Shown here piece by piece: positions 1 to 8,615 of a stretch of DNA of 64,000 nucleotides. The notes below the pieces were generated by a model that worked only from the letters and a program-made list of their open reading frames with translations, did not search any database and was not told the origin of the DNA. Both the position numbers and the translations under genes were made by a program. Source of the stretch: an uncultured Methylocystaceae bacterium (GTDB taxonomy: Bacteria; Pseudomonadota; Alphaproteobacteria; Rhizobiales; Beijerinckiaceae). The stretch lies in the NCBI GenBank assembly GCA_937870755.1, contig CALMZV010000146.1, positions 62,001 through 126,000 on the forward strand, written 5' to 3'. The first letter of the stretch is position 1, and the number at the start of each line of letters is the position of its first letter.

Positions 1-1
1 G

Positions 2-229
2 CTGATCGGCGGCCTGCTCGGGGCGGGCGCGGGCGCGGCCATCGGCGGCGCGGTGTCCGGCCATGCAGGCGGCGCCATCGCCGGCGGCATCATCGGCGGC
101 GCGACCGGCGCCATCATCGGCAACGAGGCCGAGCGGCGGCGCGGCGGCTACTACGCCTACCGGCGCGGCTGCTACGTTCAGGTGGGCTATAACAAGTACA
201 GGCGCGTGCATCCGCGCAATTGCTACTGA
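2..229 (+). CDS. Glycine-zipper domain protein, C-terminal part
   Basis: An open frame enters from the left edge and ends at TGA 227-229, leaving about 75 residues of the C-terminus. The first 40 residues are runs of Gly-Gly, Gly-Ala and Ile-Gly with the spacing of a glycine zipper, a membrane-inserting motif of small envelope proteins. The tail is basic and aromatic (RRRGGYYAYRRGCYVQ) and carries two cysteines. A terminator hairpin follows at once. The start and any signal peptide lie outside the window. The role is probably an outer-membrane or periplasmic structural protein, inferred from family type only. Confidence 0.7.
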   Translation: MIGGLLGAGAGAAIGGAVSGHAGGAIAGGIIGGATGAIIGNEAERRRGGYYAYRRGCYVQVGYNKYRRVHPRNCY

Positions 230-249
230 CCGCAGGCCCCCGCGCAGAG

Positions 250-274
250 AGCCGCCCCGCACGGGCGGCTTTTT
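250..274 (+). terminator. Rho-independent terminator of the glycine-zipper gene
   Basis: AGCCGCCC at 250-257 pairs perfectly with GGGCGGCT at 263-270 across a 5-nt loop, and a T run follows (270-274). It begins 21 nt after the stop codon of the upstream gene. Confidence 0.85.
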
Positions 275-302
275 GCTGTCCCCTCCCCCTCGGAGCCTCT
301 CC

Positions 303-1520
303 ATGATCCGTCCGTTCGCCGCCCTCCTGACGCTGCTCGCGCTCGCCCAGCCCGCGACGGCGGGCGATTCCGCCATCGCGACCCGCCAGGCGCTCGAAAC
401 CGGCGCCGGCGCGGCGACGCTGCCGGCGATGCAGGCGCGCGGCGATGACGAATCGCTGTTTGGCGCCGCAATGTTGCAATTTGCGCAAGGGCTGGAGCGC
501 TATGCGCAGGCGCAGTTTCGCCATGGCTTGCAGCCGCCGCGCGGGCTGGCGCTACCGTTCCTGCGGCTGCCGCTGCCGCCAAACCCGGCGCCCGAGGAAC
601 TGACCTACGAGAAGCAGCGCGCGACGCTTCAGGCCTTTCTCGACGATCTGCGCGCGGTGGACGCGAGACTCGCGCGCATGAAGGGCGGGGAGGTGAAAAT
701 TCCTCTCGATCTCGACGCCATTTCGTTCGATCTGACGGGCGCGGGCGGCGGGCAGCGCGTGAAGCTCGGACAGATCCTCGCGCAAATCCGCATGACGCCG
801 GGCGGCGCCCAGGGCGAGGCGTTCGAGGTCGGGTTCGATCGCGCCGACGCGCTCTGGCTGCGCGGTTATGCGAACCTTCTGTCGGCGCTGCTGCAGTTTG
901 GGCTCGCCCATGACTGGCGCACCTCGTTCGAAACCGCCGCGCCGCTCTTCTATCCGCGCGTGTCGCCGGACGTATTCGCCGGCGTGCGGCAAAGCGCGGA
1001 AGCCGGACGCGCCGAGTTCGTCGGCCGGCGGACCGACATCGCCGACATGATCGCCTTCGTGCATTCGATCCGCTGGTCCGTTGCCGAACCAGAACGGCTG
1101 AAAGCCGCGCACGGCCATCTCAAACAGGCGTTCGCGCTGTCGCGCGAAAGCTGGGCGGCGATCCTGGCGGAGACCGACGACGACCGCGAATGGATTCCCT
1201 CGCCCGCGCAGAAGAACGCCGCGATCCGCACCCTCGGCCCCATCACGCAGGCGCAGGTGGACGGATGGCGCGCGGCGCTCGACGAGATGGAGGCCGTGCT
1301 CGACGGCCGCAAGCTGATGCCGCACTGGCGGTTCGCGACCGGGTTCAATCTGAAACGGCTGTTCTTCGAGCCGCGGCCGTTCGACGTGGTGGGGATCGCG
1401 ACGGGCCATGCCCTTGCGCCCTATGTCGAACAGGGAGAGGCGATTTCGTGGGACACGTGGAACAGCTGGCAGCGCGTGTTCGGCGGCAATTTCCTCTCGT
1501 ATGCGGCGTGGTTTAACTAG
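303..1520 (+). CDS. Predicted secreted protein of unknown function, 405 aa
   Basis: The ATG at 303 is chosen because it opens a clear Sec signal peptide (MIRPFAALLTLLALAQPATA, cleavage probably after ATA) and lies downstream of a GGAG motif; the frame is open further upstream but would run through the preceding gene and its terminator. The mature protein is about 385 residues, mostly predicted helical, with no membrane segment after the signal peptide and no catalytic motif I recognise. It is likely periplasmic. A small DUF3592-like membrane protein gene follows after 5 nt, so the two are probably co-transcribed. I do not recognise the family. Confidence 0.75.
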   Translation: MIRPFAALLTLLALAQPATAGDSAIATRQALETGAGAATLPAMQARGDDESLFGAAMLQFAQGLERYAQAQFRHGLQPPRGLALPFLRLPLPPNPAPEELTYEKQRATLQAFLDDLRAVDARLARMKGGEVKIPLDLDAISFDLTGAGGGQRVKLGQILAQIRMTPGGAQGEAFEVGFDRADALWLRGYANLLSALLQFGLAHDWRTSFETAAPLFYPRVSPDVFAGVRQSAEAGRAEFVGRRTDIADMIAFVHSIRWSVAEPERLKAAHGHLKQAFALSRESWAAILAETDDDREWIPSPAQKNAAIRTLGPITQAQVDGWRAALDEMEAVLDGRKLMPHWRFATGFNLKRLFFEPRPFDVVGIATGHALAPYVEQGEAISWDTWNSWQRVFGGNFLSYAAWFN

Positions 1521-1525
1521 GGCCG

Positions 1526-1921
1526 ATGCTGAAATACGGATTGACGCCCGGACTGACGGTTTTCCTGCTCGCCGTGCTGTGGGCCTATTCGCTCTGGCGC
1601 TTCAACGCTGCGCGCACATGGACGAAGCGCACCGGCGTGGCGATCAAGGTCGAAGCGGATGCGGGCTGGCGCAAATGGCAGGTGAAGCTGCGCTACCGGA
1701 TCGGCGACCAGACGTTCGAGGAGCCGCCGGCGTTCGGACAGGGATTTGGCGCGGCGGCGGGAACCGGCGAGACGGTCCCCATCCTCGTGCATCCGGACAA
1801 TCCGCGGCTGGTGCTGTTCGACAACATGGCGCCGGGCGCGTTCATCGCCGTGCCGGTGGTGGTGACGGTCGCGCTGCTCGCGATCTTCGCGGAGGCGATC
1901 AAGGCGATCTTCGCGACCTAG
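1526..1921 (+). CDS. DUF3592-like membrane protein, 131 aa
   Basis: Two hydrophobic segments, at about residues 8-24 and 105-125, flank a soluble beta-rich part containing KWQVKLRYRIGDQTFEEP and VPILVHPDNPRLV. This layout, two transmembrane helices around an extracytoplasmic beta domain with a conserved Y-x-P/H-P-x-NP-type loop, is that of DUF3592 proteins, whose biochemical function is unknown. The gene begins 5 nt after the previous stop, so it is likely the second gene of an operon. The family assignment is by pattern only. Confidence 0.65.
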   Translation: MLKYGLTPGLTVFLLAVLWAYSLWRFNAARTWTKRTGVAIKVEADAGWRKWQVKLRYRIGDQTFEEPPAFGQGFGAAAGTGETVPILVHPDNPRLVLFDNMAPGAFIAVPVVVTVALLAIFAEAIKAIFAT

Positions 1922-1955
1922 AAAGGATTTCAACCCCGGTCGTCCGGACCTCACC

Positions 1956-2000
1956 CGCTCGTCCGCTCGCGCGGACGAGCGACCTCCCCATGTAGGGAGG
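1956..2000. repeat. Double palindrome between convergent genes
   Basis: An 11-bp perfect stem (1956-1966 with 1971-1981, loop 4 nt) is followed by a second small stem, CCTCCC 1983-1988 with GGGAGG 1995-2000. It lies in the 87-nt gap between a plus-strand gene ending at 1921 and aspS ending at 2009 on the minus strand. A second element of similar style is at 4036-4061. It may be a bidirectional terminator or a REP-like repeat; there is no strong T run. Confidence 0.6.
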
Positions 2001-2008
2001 CAGGCTGC

Positions 2009-3802
2009 TCAGCTTTTCTCGGGCAGGTTGAGCCGGATGTGCAGTTCGCGCAACTGTTTCGCGGACACGTCGCCAGGCGCGCCCATCAGCACGTCTTCCG
2101 CGCGCTGGTTCATCGGGAAGAGGACGATCTCGCGCAGGTTTTCCTCGCCCGCCAGCAGCATGACGATGCGGTCGACGCCCGGCGCGATGCCGCCGTGCGG
2201 CGGCGCGCCATACTGGAACGCGCGATACATGCCGCCGAAACGCTCGATCAGCACGTCCTCGCCGTAGCCCGCGATCTCGAACGCGCGCTTCATGATGTCG
2301 GGGCGATGGTTGCGGATGGCGCCCGACGACAGTTCCACGCCGTTGCAGACGATGTCGTATTGATAGGCGTTGATCTCGCGCGGGTCTTTCGAGTCCAGCG
2401 CCTCCAGCCCGCCCTGCGGCATGGAGAACGGATTGTGCGAGAAGTCGATCCGCTTCTCGTCCTCGTTCCACTCGTACATCGGAAAGTCGACGATCCAGCA
2501 GAATTCGAACACGTCCGTCTTCGACAGGCCGAGTTCATTGCCGATGCGGATGCGCGCGGCGCCGGCGAGTTTGGCGGCCTTGTCTTCATCGCCCGCCGAG
2601 AAGAACAGCGCGTCGCCGGCGCGCACGCCAGCCTTCGCGGCAAGCGCGGCCTGCACGTCGGCCGGGATGAACTTGGCGATCGGTCCCTTGCCCGTCAGCG
2701 CGCCGCCATCCTCCTCGAACACGATGTAGCCGAGGCCAGGCGCGCCTTCCGAGCGCGCCCAGTCGTTCAGCTTGTCGAAGAAGGAACGCGGCTGGCTCGC
2801 AGCGCCCGGCGCCGGTATTGCGCGCACGACGCCGCCCTTCCTGATGACGTTCTTGAAGGCGTTGAAGGTCACGCTCTCCTGATTGAACTCGTCCGACACG
2901 TCGCAGATGACGAGCGGGTTGCGCAGGTCCGGCTTGTCGGAGCCGTATTTCAGCATCGATTCCCTGTAGGGGATGCGCGGGAACTGCTGCGTCACCGGCT
3001 TGCCGTTCGCAAATTCCTCGAACACGCCGCGCAGCACCGGCTCGATCGCCTGGAACACGTCTTCCTGCTCGACGAAGCTCATCTCTATGTCGAGCTGGTA
3101 GAATTCGCCGGGCGAGCGGTCGGCGCGCGCGTCCTCGTCGCGGAAACACGGGGCGATCTGGAAATAGCGGTCGAAGCCCGCCACCATGATGAGCTGCTTG
3201 AACTGCTGCGGCGCCTGCGGCAGCGCGTAGAACTTGCCGGGATGCAGACGCGCGGGCACCAGAAAGTCGCGCGCGCCTTCGGGCGACGAGGCGGTGAGGA
3301 TCGGCGTCTGAAACTCGAAGAACCCGCCTTCCTTCATGCGCCGGCGCAGGCTGTCGATCACCGCGCCGCGCAGCATGATGTTGGCGTGCAGCTTTTCCTT
3401 CCGCAGGTCGAGGAAACGGTATTTGAGGCGCGTCTCTTCCGGATACGGCTGATCGCCGAACACGTTCAGCGGCAGTTCGGCGGCCGGGCCGAGCACTTCG
3501 GCGTCGGTGACGTAGAGCTCGACCTGGCCGGTCGGCATGTCGGCGTTTTCGGTGCCGGCCGGGCGCAGGCGCACCTTGCCGTCGAGCCGCACGACCCATT
3601 CGGAACGGAAAGTCTCGATCAGCCGGAAGGCGGGCGAATCCGGATCCGCCACGCACTGGGTCATGCCGTAGTGGTCGCGCAGGTCGATGAACAGCACGCC
3701 GCCATGGTCGCGGATGCGGTGGCACCAGCCGGACAACCGGGCGGTCTGGCCGGCGTCGGCTTCGCGGAGGGCGCCGCAGGTGTGCGTGCGATAGCGGTGC
3801 AT
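2009..3802 (-). CDS. aspS: Aspartate--tRNA(Asp/Asn) ligase
   Basis: The 597-residue protein charges tRNA with aspartate in the cytoplasm. It shows the bacterial AspRS order: an N-terminal OB-fold anticodon-binding domain (residues about 1-105, with the [18 protein letters not shown] signature), class II motif 1 near 140-175, motif 2 with the loop [15 protein letters not shown], the bacterial GAD insertion in the middle, and motif 3 near the C-terminus ([17 protein letters not shown]). The ATG at 3802 gives the usual [10 protein letters not shown] start. Many alphaproteobacterial AspRS are non-discriminating and also make Asp-tRNA(Asn); whether this one does cannot be seen without an amidotransferase search. 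It appears monocistronic. Confidence 0.97.
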   Translation of the reverse strand: MHRYRTHTCGALREADAGQTARLSGWCHRIRDHGGVLFIDLRDHYGMTQCVADPDSPAFRLIETFRSEWVVRLDGKVRLRPAGTENADMPTGQVELYVTDAEVLGPAAELPLNVFGDQPYPEETRLKYRFLDLRKEKLHANIMLRGAVIDSLRRRMKEGGFFEFQTPILTASSPEGARDFLVPARLHPGKFYALPQAPQQFKQLIMVAGFDRYFQIAPCFRDEDARADRSPGEFYQLDIEMSFVEQEDVFQAIEPVLRGVFEEFANGKPVTQQFPRIPYRESMLKYGSDKPDLRNPLVICDVSDEFNQESVTFNAFKNVIRKGGVVRAIPAPGAASQPRSFFDKLNDWARSEGAPGLGYIVFEEDGGALTGKGPIAKFIPADVQAALAAKAGVRAGDALFFSAGDEDKAAKLAGAARIRIGNELGLSKTDVFEFCWIVDFPMYEWNEDEKRIDFSHNPFSMPQGGLEALDSKDPREINAYQYDIVCNGVELSSGAIRNHRPDIMKRAFEIAGYGEDVLIERFGGMYRAFQYGAPPHGGIAPGVDRIVMLLAGEENLREIVLFPMNQRAEDVLMGAPGDVSAKQLRELHIRLNLPEKS

Positions 3803-4035
3803 GGGGTCGGGCCTGTCGGATCAAGGAAAAGTCGCGCAGGGGATAGGCGTTCGGGGGGGCGGATGCAAGGTAGGGGCGTGTTGCGGCGCGCCGGGGGCTT
3901 CCCTCCCCTTCCTGGGGCCGGTGTCGGCGAGGCCGACGGGCGGGGTGCGCGCCGCCGCGCACGGCTGTCGAGCGTCCTGTCCTCCCGAACCCGCGCGCGC
4001 TCCTTCAAGCGCAAGGAAGTCGGGGCCTCGCCCTG

Positions 4036-4061
4036 CCCTCTCCCCGCACGCGGGGAGAGGG
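4036..4061. repeat. Intergenic palindrome, GC-rich hairpin
   Basis: CCCTCTCCCC (4036-4045) is perfectly complementary to GGGGAGAGGG (4052-4061) with a 6-nt loop. It sits just downstream of the carbonic anhydrase gene, which ends at 4070 on the minus strand, and may act as its terminator. Similar hairpins are dispersed in many Hyphomicrobiales genomes. Confidence 0.6.
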
Positions 4062-4069
4062 TTCACCGC

Positions 4070-4576
4070 TCACATCCGGTCCGCGCCTTTGGCGTAGCGC
4101 AGCCCGTTCTGATAGTAGAACTCCGCGTTCATGCGGTTGGCGGCGCTGTTGTCTTTGGTCTTGATCAGTTTGGCCGGCACGCCGGCGATGATCGAATTTT
4201 CCGGAAACACGGCGTTTTCCGTCACGATGGTATGGCCCGCGACGATGGAATTGGCGCCGATGACCGCCCCATCCATGATCGTGGCGTTGATGCCGATGAG
4301 ACAGTCGTCGCCGATCGTGCAGCCGTGCAGCGTGACGTGATGGGTGATGGAGCAATTGGCCCCCACGATGGTCGGCGTCGTACCGCCGACATGGATCATC
4401 ACGAAATCCTGAATGTTGGTGCGTTCGCCGATAACGATTTCGTGCATCTCGGCGCGCATCACGGCATAGGGCCAGATGGTGACGTCCTTGCCGATTGTGA
4501 CCTTGCCGTAGATATACGCCGTCTCGTGAATGTAGGCGGGGTCGTTCAACGCGACCGATTTGCCGATATGCGCCAT
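4070..4576 (-). CDS. Gamma carbonic anhydrase family protein
   Basis: The 168-residue protein has the left-handed beta-helix hexapeptide repeats of the gamma carbonic anhydrase/YrdA family, seen as repeated [IV]G-x4 units such as TIGDDCLIGINATIMDGAVIG. The three metal-ligand histidines are plausible in IHVGG and SITHHVTLHG. Start ATG 4576 gives MAHIGKSVALNDPAYIH, the normal family start. Members hydrate CO2 reversibly or serve as trimeric scaffold proteins; activity cannot be assigned from sequence. It stands alone between aspS and copC. Confidence 0.9.
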   Translation of the reverse strand: MAHIGKSVALNDPAYIHETAYIYGKVTIGKDVTIWPYAVMRAEMHEIVIGERTNIQDFVMIHVGGTTPTIVGANCSITHHVTLHGCTIGDDCLIGINATIMDGAVIGANSIVAGHTIVTENAVFPENSIIAGVPAKLIKTKDNSAANRMNAEFYYQNGLRYAKGADRM

Positions 4577-4643
4577 GGGCCGTCTGTTTCCTTCCGTTTG
4601 CGCGCCCTTTATTCCAGAGCGCGGCCCGGATTTCAAAACGGCG

Positions 4644-4994
4644 TCAGCGACCCACGGTGAAGACGAACCGCCCCTGTGTGTCGTCCCCATCGTGGGAGCG
4701 CGCTCGCCAGACGACCGTGTATTCGCCGGGCGCCAGGGGCTTCAGCCGCACGATCATCCGGTGGTGCAGGCGCGGGTCGATCCGCATGTCACGGTCGACG
4801 CGCGCGCCGCCGCGGTCGCGCACCTGCGCGGACGATCCCTCATGCTCGACGTCCTCGGAGAAATCGAGGGTCAGCACGGACGGCGGCGCGGCTACGGTCG
4901 CGCCGACGCGCGGCTCGGCGCGATCGAGTTCGGCGAAGCCGAAGGCGGCGTTCGGCGCGGCCAGCGCGAGGGCGAGAGCAGTCGCGATCCTCAT
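4644..4994 (-). CDS. copC: CopC-domain periplasmic copper-binding protein
   Basis: The 116-residue product has a signal peptide (MRIATALALALAAPNAAFGFA) and a single CopC immunoglobulin-like domain with the family motifs RAEPRVGATVAAPPSVLTLDFSE near the N-terminus and GEYTVVWRARSHDGDDTQGRF near the C-terminus. CopC proteins bind Cu in the periplasm and usually partner with the membrane protein CopD. No copD is nearby; instead an outer-membrane protein gene lies 8 nt upstream and is probably co-transcribed. Start ATG 4994 precedes the signal peptide. The mature N-terminus begins FAELDRAEP where typical CopC has a histidine, so the Cu(II) brace may be altered. Confidence 0.85.
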   Translation of the reverse strand: MRIATALALALAAPNAAFGFAELDRAEPRVGATVAAPPSVLTLDFSEDVEHEGSSAQVRDRGGARVDRDMRIDPRLHHRMIVRLKPLAPGEYTVVWRARSHDGDDTQGRFVFTVGR

Positions 4995-5002
4995 GTGCGG
5001 CC

Positions 5003-5947
5003 TCAGAACAGCGGGCGCGTGAGCGCGGGCGGGAGGATCTCGTCGAGAATGAGATGGAGTTGCGCCTGCACGCCCACGCCCTTGCCGCTCGCCCGGTTGA
5101 TCGGAACGATGGCTTCGACGCCGAACTGCCAGGCTTTCGTAGCGTAGACGACGCCCGGGTTGACCGTGCCCAAGGTCCTGCGGCCGGAGGTCAGCGTGTT
5201 GGCGAGCGGCGTCTTGAAGTTGAACTCGACGATGGGAATGAGCCGGTTGACGGTGGTCGGCAAGTCGAAATCGCGCACGTGCTGGCGAAGGTAGGACATC
5301 GAATACTGGACCGAGAAGCCCCAGTTGAGCACACGCGGGTGGCGGTCGATGTCGAAGGCGAGCGCGCCGCTCTCGTCGAGCGCGGGCGCGACCGTGCGGC
5401 GCCAGCCCGGGATCGCATAGCCGACCTGTCCGGTCACGGCGAAGGGCCGCAGGAAGTTCAGGTCCGTGGGCAGATCGCCGAAACCTTTGCCGAAAAAGAA
5501 CGTGGGCGTGTAGGTGTTGAACCGTTCGGCGCCGAGCGACAGTTTGCCGGTCTTGCCCCATTCGGTGAAAAAGCCGACGGACATGACCAGTTCGGGATCG
5601 GGCAGCGTCAGAAATTGCCATTTCACGCCGGTTTCCAGAGCGCCGAAGCCCGCGCGCGCGCCGCCCGGCGTCGACAGCCGCGTCCAGCCGCGGTCCACCA
5701 TCAGCGCCACATTGCCGAAGACGCGCTTGGCGTAATGGGCGGAGACGTCGATCTCGCGATTGGCCGGCCGGTCGCCCGTGCCGAACACGGCGAGGGCCGG
5801 AAAGGCGATCTCGTCGTTGACGCAGGGATCGTCGATGGCGAGCGTGGAGGGAAACATCCGTCCGCCGACGAGGCAATGCGCCTGGGCGCCGCCCGCCGCA
5901 AACAGCGCGACGCCGAACGCGCATGCCGAATGGAAACCGATCCGCAT
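5003..5947 (-). CDS. Outer-membrane beta-barrel protein, transporter-like
   Basis: The 314-residue protein begins with a signal peptide ending near GGAQA, then runs in alternating beta-strand pattern and ends in a terminal Phe (ALTRPLF), the hallmark of outer-membrane barrels recognised by BamA. Repeated stretches such as VKWQFLTLPDPELVMSVGFFTEWGKTG resemble the MetA-pathway/transporter-like barrel family. The copC gene follows after 8 nt. The pair suggests copper handling at the envelope, but the barrel itself carries no clear Cu motif, so its substrate is unknown. Confidence 0.65.
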   Translation of the reverse strand: MRIGFHSACAFGVALFAAGGAQAHCLVGGRMFPSTLAIDDPCVNDEIAFPALAVFGTGDRPANREIDVSAHYAKRVFGNVALMVDRGWTRLSTPGGARAGFGALETGVKWQFLTLPDPELVMSVGFFTEWGKTGKLSLGAERFNTYTPTFFFGKGFGDLPTDLNFLRPFAVTGQVGYAIPGWRRTVAPALDESGALAFDIDRHPRVLNWGFSVQYSMSYLRQHVRDFDLPTTVNRLIPIVEFNFKTPLANTLTSGRRTLGTVNPGVVYATKAWQFGVEAIVPINRASGKGVGVQAQLHLILDEILPPALTRPLF

Positions 5948-6120
5948 CAGTCGTCCCCTGCCCTGTCACGGCGGCGTGATAGCGAACGCCGGATCAGCCG
6001 TTAAGCGCAAGCGCGCAGTTTGATAATTGGAAAAAATCCAAACTCCGGATGGCGACCCTGCAAGGGCGCGCGCGGCGGCGCACACCTCAAACGCGCGCCG
6101 CGCGACGCATATTGCGACAA

Positions 6121-6204
6121 ACGCCCGGGCGTTCCGCCCGCAAAACCAACGCCCGGGCGTTCCGCCCGCAAAACCAGCGCCCGGGCGTTCCGCCCGCAAG
6201 GAGA
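6121..6204. repeat. Three tandem 28-bp repeats upstream of a pirin gene
   Basis: A 28-bp unit beginning ACGCCCGGGCGTTCCGCCCG is present at 6121-6148 and 6149-6176 (identical) and at 6177-6204 (first base and the last five or so differ). Each unit holds the palindrome ACGCCCGGGCGT, whose first base changes to G in the third unit. The last copy ends in the AAGGAG ribosome-binding site of the pirin gene at 6212. Confidence 0.95.
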
Positions 6205-6211
6205 AACGGTC

Positions 6212-7078
6212 ATGAGAAGAGTTCTGGGAGTTTCGCGCGCGCCGGCCGGCCATTGGGTCGGCGACGGTTTTCCGGTTCGCTCGCTGTTCTCGCACGAGAG
6301 CCACGGCGAACACGTCAGCCCCTTCCTCCTGCTCGATTATGCAGGTCCTGCCGAGTTTCCGCCGACGGACCGGCGGCGCGGGGTGGGCGAACATCCCCAT
6401 CGCGGATTCGAGACGGTGACGATCGTGTTCGACGGCGAGGTCGAGCACCGCGACTCCACCGGCGCCGGCGGCGTGATCGGACCCGGCGACGTGCAGTGGA
6501 TGACGGCCGCCGCCGGCATCTTGCATCAGGAATTTCACGGCGCGGCCTTCGCCCGGCGCGGCGGGCGTTTCGAAATGGCGCAGCTCTGGGTGAACCTGCC
6601 GGCCCGGGACAAGATGTCGGCGCCGCACTACCAGACGATTGCGGCCGGCGACATTCCGGTCGCGACCCTGCCGGACGACGCCGGAACGGCGCGGGTTATC
6701 GCGGGCGCGGCGTTCGGCGCGCAGGGGCCCGCCCGCACGTTCTCGCCCGTCGAGATCGTCGACCTGCGTGTGAACGCCGGCAAAGGCGTCACGCTCGCCC
6801 TGCCCGAAGGCCACACGGTCAATCTCGCGGTCCTGTCCGGCGAGGTGGTGGTCAACGGCGCGACAAGGGCCGGCGCGGCCGATCTGTTGACGCTCGCGCG
6901 CACGGGCGGCGACATCCGCATCGAGGCGGAAAGCGACGCCAAAATCCTGGCGCTCGCGGGCGCGCCGATCGACGAGCCGATAGCCGCCCACGGACCGTTC
7001 GTGATGAACACGCGCGAGGAACTCGTGCAGGCGTTCGAGGATTTCCGCAGCGGGCGGTTCGGCGCGATCGCGCCCTGA
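6212..7078 (+). CDS. Pirin family protein (first of two)
   Basis: The 288-residue protein is a bicupin of the pirin family. The N-terminal cupin carries the metal-binding and signature motifs GVGEHPHRGFETVTIVFDGEVEHRDS and GPGDVQWMTAAAGILHQE, in which HPHRG and H-Q-E supply the Fe ligands; the C-terminal pirin_C cupin follows from about residue 165. Bacterial pirins include quercetin dioxygenases and regulators of metabolic enzymes. Start ATG 6212 lies 8 nt after AAGGAG. A second pirin gene follows after 26 nt and a GNAT gene after that, forming a likely three-gene operon. The leader contains a triple 28-bp repeat. Confidence 0.92.
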   Translation: MRRVLGVSRAPAGHWVGDGFPVRSLFSHESHGEHVSPFLLLDYAGPAEFPPTDRRRGVGEHPHRGFETVTIVFDGEVEHRDSTGAGGVIGPGDVQWMTAAAGILHQEFHGAAFARRGGRFEMAQLWVNLPARDKMSAPHYQTIAAGDIPVATLPDDAGTARVIAGAAFGAQGPARTFSPVEIVDLRVNAGKGVTLALPEGHTVNLAVLSGEVVVNGATRAGAADLLTLARTGGDIRIEAESDAKILALAGAPIDEPIAAHGPFVMNTREELVQAFEDFRSGRFGAIAP

Positions 7079-7104
7079 CGCCCGCCCACGGAAGGAGCTT
7101 TCGC

Positions 7105-8043
7105 ATGAGCTGGAACCCTGCCCTCGACCCCGGCTGCCCCGATGCCGTCGGAGTCGATTCGATCGAGACGCTGATCGTGCCGCGCGCGCGCGACATCGGC
7201 GGGTTCGAGGTGCGCCGCGCCCTGCCCGCGCCCAAACGCCAGATGGTGGGGCCGTTCATCTTCTTCGATCAGATGGGGCCGGCCGAATTCATCACGGGCC
7301 AGGGGATCGACGTTCGGCCGCATCCGCATATCGGGCTCGCCACCGTCACCTATCTGTTCCGGGGCGCGTTCCACCATCGCGACAGCCTCGGCAGCGACCA
7401 GACGATCACGCCCGGCGCCGTCAACTGGATGGTGGCCGGACGCGGCGTGACGCATTCGGAACGCACAGGTCCGCAGACCCGCGCGGCGCCGCACGCGCTG
7501 TTCGGCATCCAGACATGGGTGGCGCTGCCCGAAGACAAGGAGGAGGCGCCCGCGAGTTTCGAGCATCACGGAAAGGACGCGTTGCCCGTGATCGAAAGCG
7601 ACGGCGTGAAACTGCGCCTGATCCTGGGGCGCGCCTATGGGCAGACCGCGCCGGCGAAAGTGTTTTCTGACACGTTCTACGCCGACGTTGCGCTCGCGCC
7701 CGGCGCTCGCCTGCCCCTGCCCGACGACCACGAGGATCGCGGGCTTTATGTGGTGGAGGGCGCGATCGGCGTCGCCGGGCGCACGTTCGAGGCCGGCCGC
7801 ATGATGGTGTTCCGTCCGGGAGACCGCATCGCCGTCGCGGCAGGTCCGCAGGGAGCGCGGCTGATCGTGCTCGGCGGGGCCACGCTCGGCGGCCCGCGCT
7901 ACGTGTGGTGGAATTTCGTGGCCTCCAGCCGCGAGAGGATCGAGGCCGCCAAAGAAGACTGGCGGCGCGGCGCCTGGGGACAGGGCCGCTTCGATCTGCC
8001 CACCGGCGACCGCGACGAATTCATCCCCCTTCCCGAACGATGA
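7105..8043 (+). CDS. Pirin family protein (second of two)
   Basis: This 312-residue bicupin is clearly pirin (FFDQMGPAEF, VRPHPHIGLATVTYLFRG, ITPGAVNWMVAGRGVTHSE), with the pirin_C domain in the second half and a C-terminal tail, VWWNFVASSRERIEAAKEDW, typical of the YhhW/PirA group. It is divergent from the preceding pirin, so the pair is not a recent duplication. GGAAGGAG precedes ATG 7105. Possible activities are quercetin 2,3-dioxygenase or regulation; the substrate is unknown. Confidence 0.92.
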   Translation: MSWNPALDPGCPDAVGVDSIETLIVPRARDIGGFEVRRALPAPKRQMVGPFIFFDQMGPAEFITGQGIDVRPHPHIGLATVTYLFRGAFHHRDSLGSDQTITPGAVNWMVAGRGVTHSERTGPQTRAAPHALFGIQTWVALPEDKEEAPASFEHHGKDALPVIESDGVKLRLILGRAYGQTAPAKVFSDTFYADVALAPGARLPLPDDHEDRGLYVVEGAIGVAGRTFEAGRMMVFRPGDRIAVAAGPQGARLIVLGGATLGGPRYVWWNFVASSRERIEAAKEDWRRGAWGQGRFDLPTGDRDEFIPLPER

Positions 8044-8053
8044 GGAGAGACGC

Positions 8054-8356
8054 ATGACCCACGCGATCCGGATCGATAAGGAAACCGGCCCTGAGGGCGG
8101 CCGCTATGTCGCCCGCATCGCCGGCGTCGTCGGCGAGGCGGAAATCACCTACACGGCGCGCGCGCCGGGCCTGATCAGCGCCGACCACACCCACGCGCCC
8201 GACAGCATGCGCGGCACGGGCGTGGCGATGGCGCTGGTCGAACACATGATCGCGGACGCGCGCGCGGGCGGGTTCCGGATCGCGCCGGTCTGCCCTTACA
8301 TCCAGGCCCAATACCGGAAACATCCCGAATGGGGGGACGTGATGGCGGCGCCGTGA
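8054..8356 (+). CDS. Small GNAT-family N-acetyltransferase (YjdJ-like)
   Basis: The 100-residue protein matches the minimal GNAT fold of the COG2388/YjdJ family: MRGTGVAMALVEHMIADARAGGFRIAPVCPYIQAQYRKHPE contains the acetyl-CoA pyrophosphate loop (R-G-T-G-V-A) and the conserved C-P-Y motif followed by the H-P-E end. Members transfer acetyl groups to small substrates or protein termini, mostly uncharacterised. It follows the second pirin by 10 nt with GAGGAGAG upstream, so it is probably co-transcribed. Confidence 0.9.
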   Translation: MTHAIRIDKETGPEGGRYVARIAGVVGEAEITYTARAPGLISADHTHAPDSMRGTGVAMALVEHMIADARAGGFRIAPVCPYIQAQYRKHPEWGDVMAAP

Positions 8357-8449
8357 AGCCGACGATTTTCGGTTTTCCGTCAAATCCGCCTTAACGCACC
8401 GGGCATACGATGCGCGGGCGCGCGGATCGTGCGGCGCGGAGTGACGGTT

Positions 8450-8575
8450 ATGGCGTGTTTCGTCGGGTTCGACCCTCTCAAGTCCCATCGCAGGGAGATC
8501 GCGCGCGTCGCATCCCTCTGCATCGCGCTCGGCGGCTCGCTGGCGCTGATCGGCTATTCGCGCTTTCTGGCCTGA
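8450..8575 (+). CDS. Possible small single-pass membrane protein, 41 aa
   Basis: ATG 8450 is preceded by GGAGTGA at a workable distance. The 41-residue product has a charged N-terminal half (DPLKSHRREIAR) and one hydrophobic segment, VASLCIALGGSLALIGY, ending RFLA. The stop at 8573 is followed by the convergent SDR gene. I recognise no family; support is the Shine-Dalgarno site and the membrane-protein-like composition only. Confidence 0.4.
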   Translation: MACFVGFDPLKSHRREIARVASLCIALGGSLALIGYSRFLA

Positions 8576-8615
8576 TCCTCTCGCCTGACGCCGCCGGCGT
8601 AGTCTGGCTGATCGA

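Noticed and set aside
2039-4660. 873-codon plus-strand open frame over aspS and the carbonic anhydrase gene
   Set aside because: It is the antisense of aspS; the composition (His-, Arg- and Val-rich) is that of a shadow frame in GC-rich DNA.
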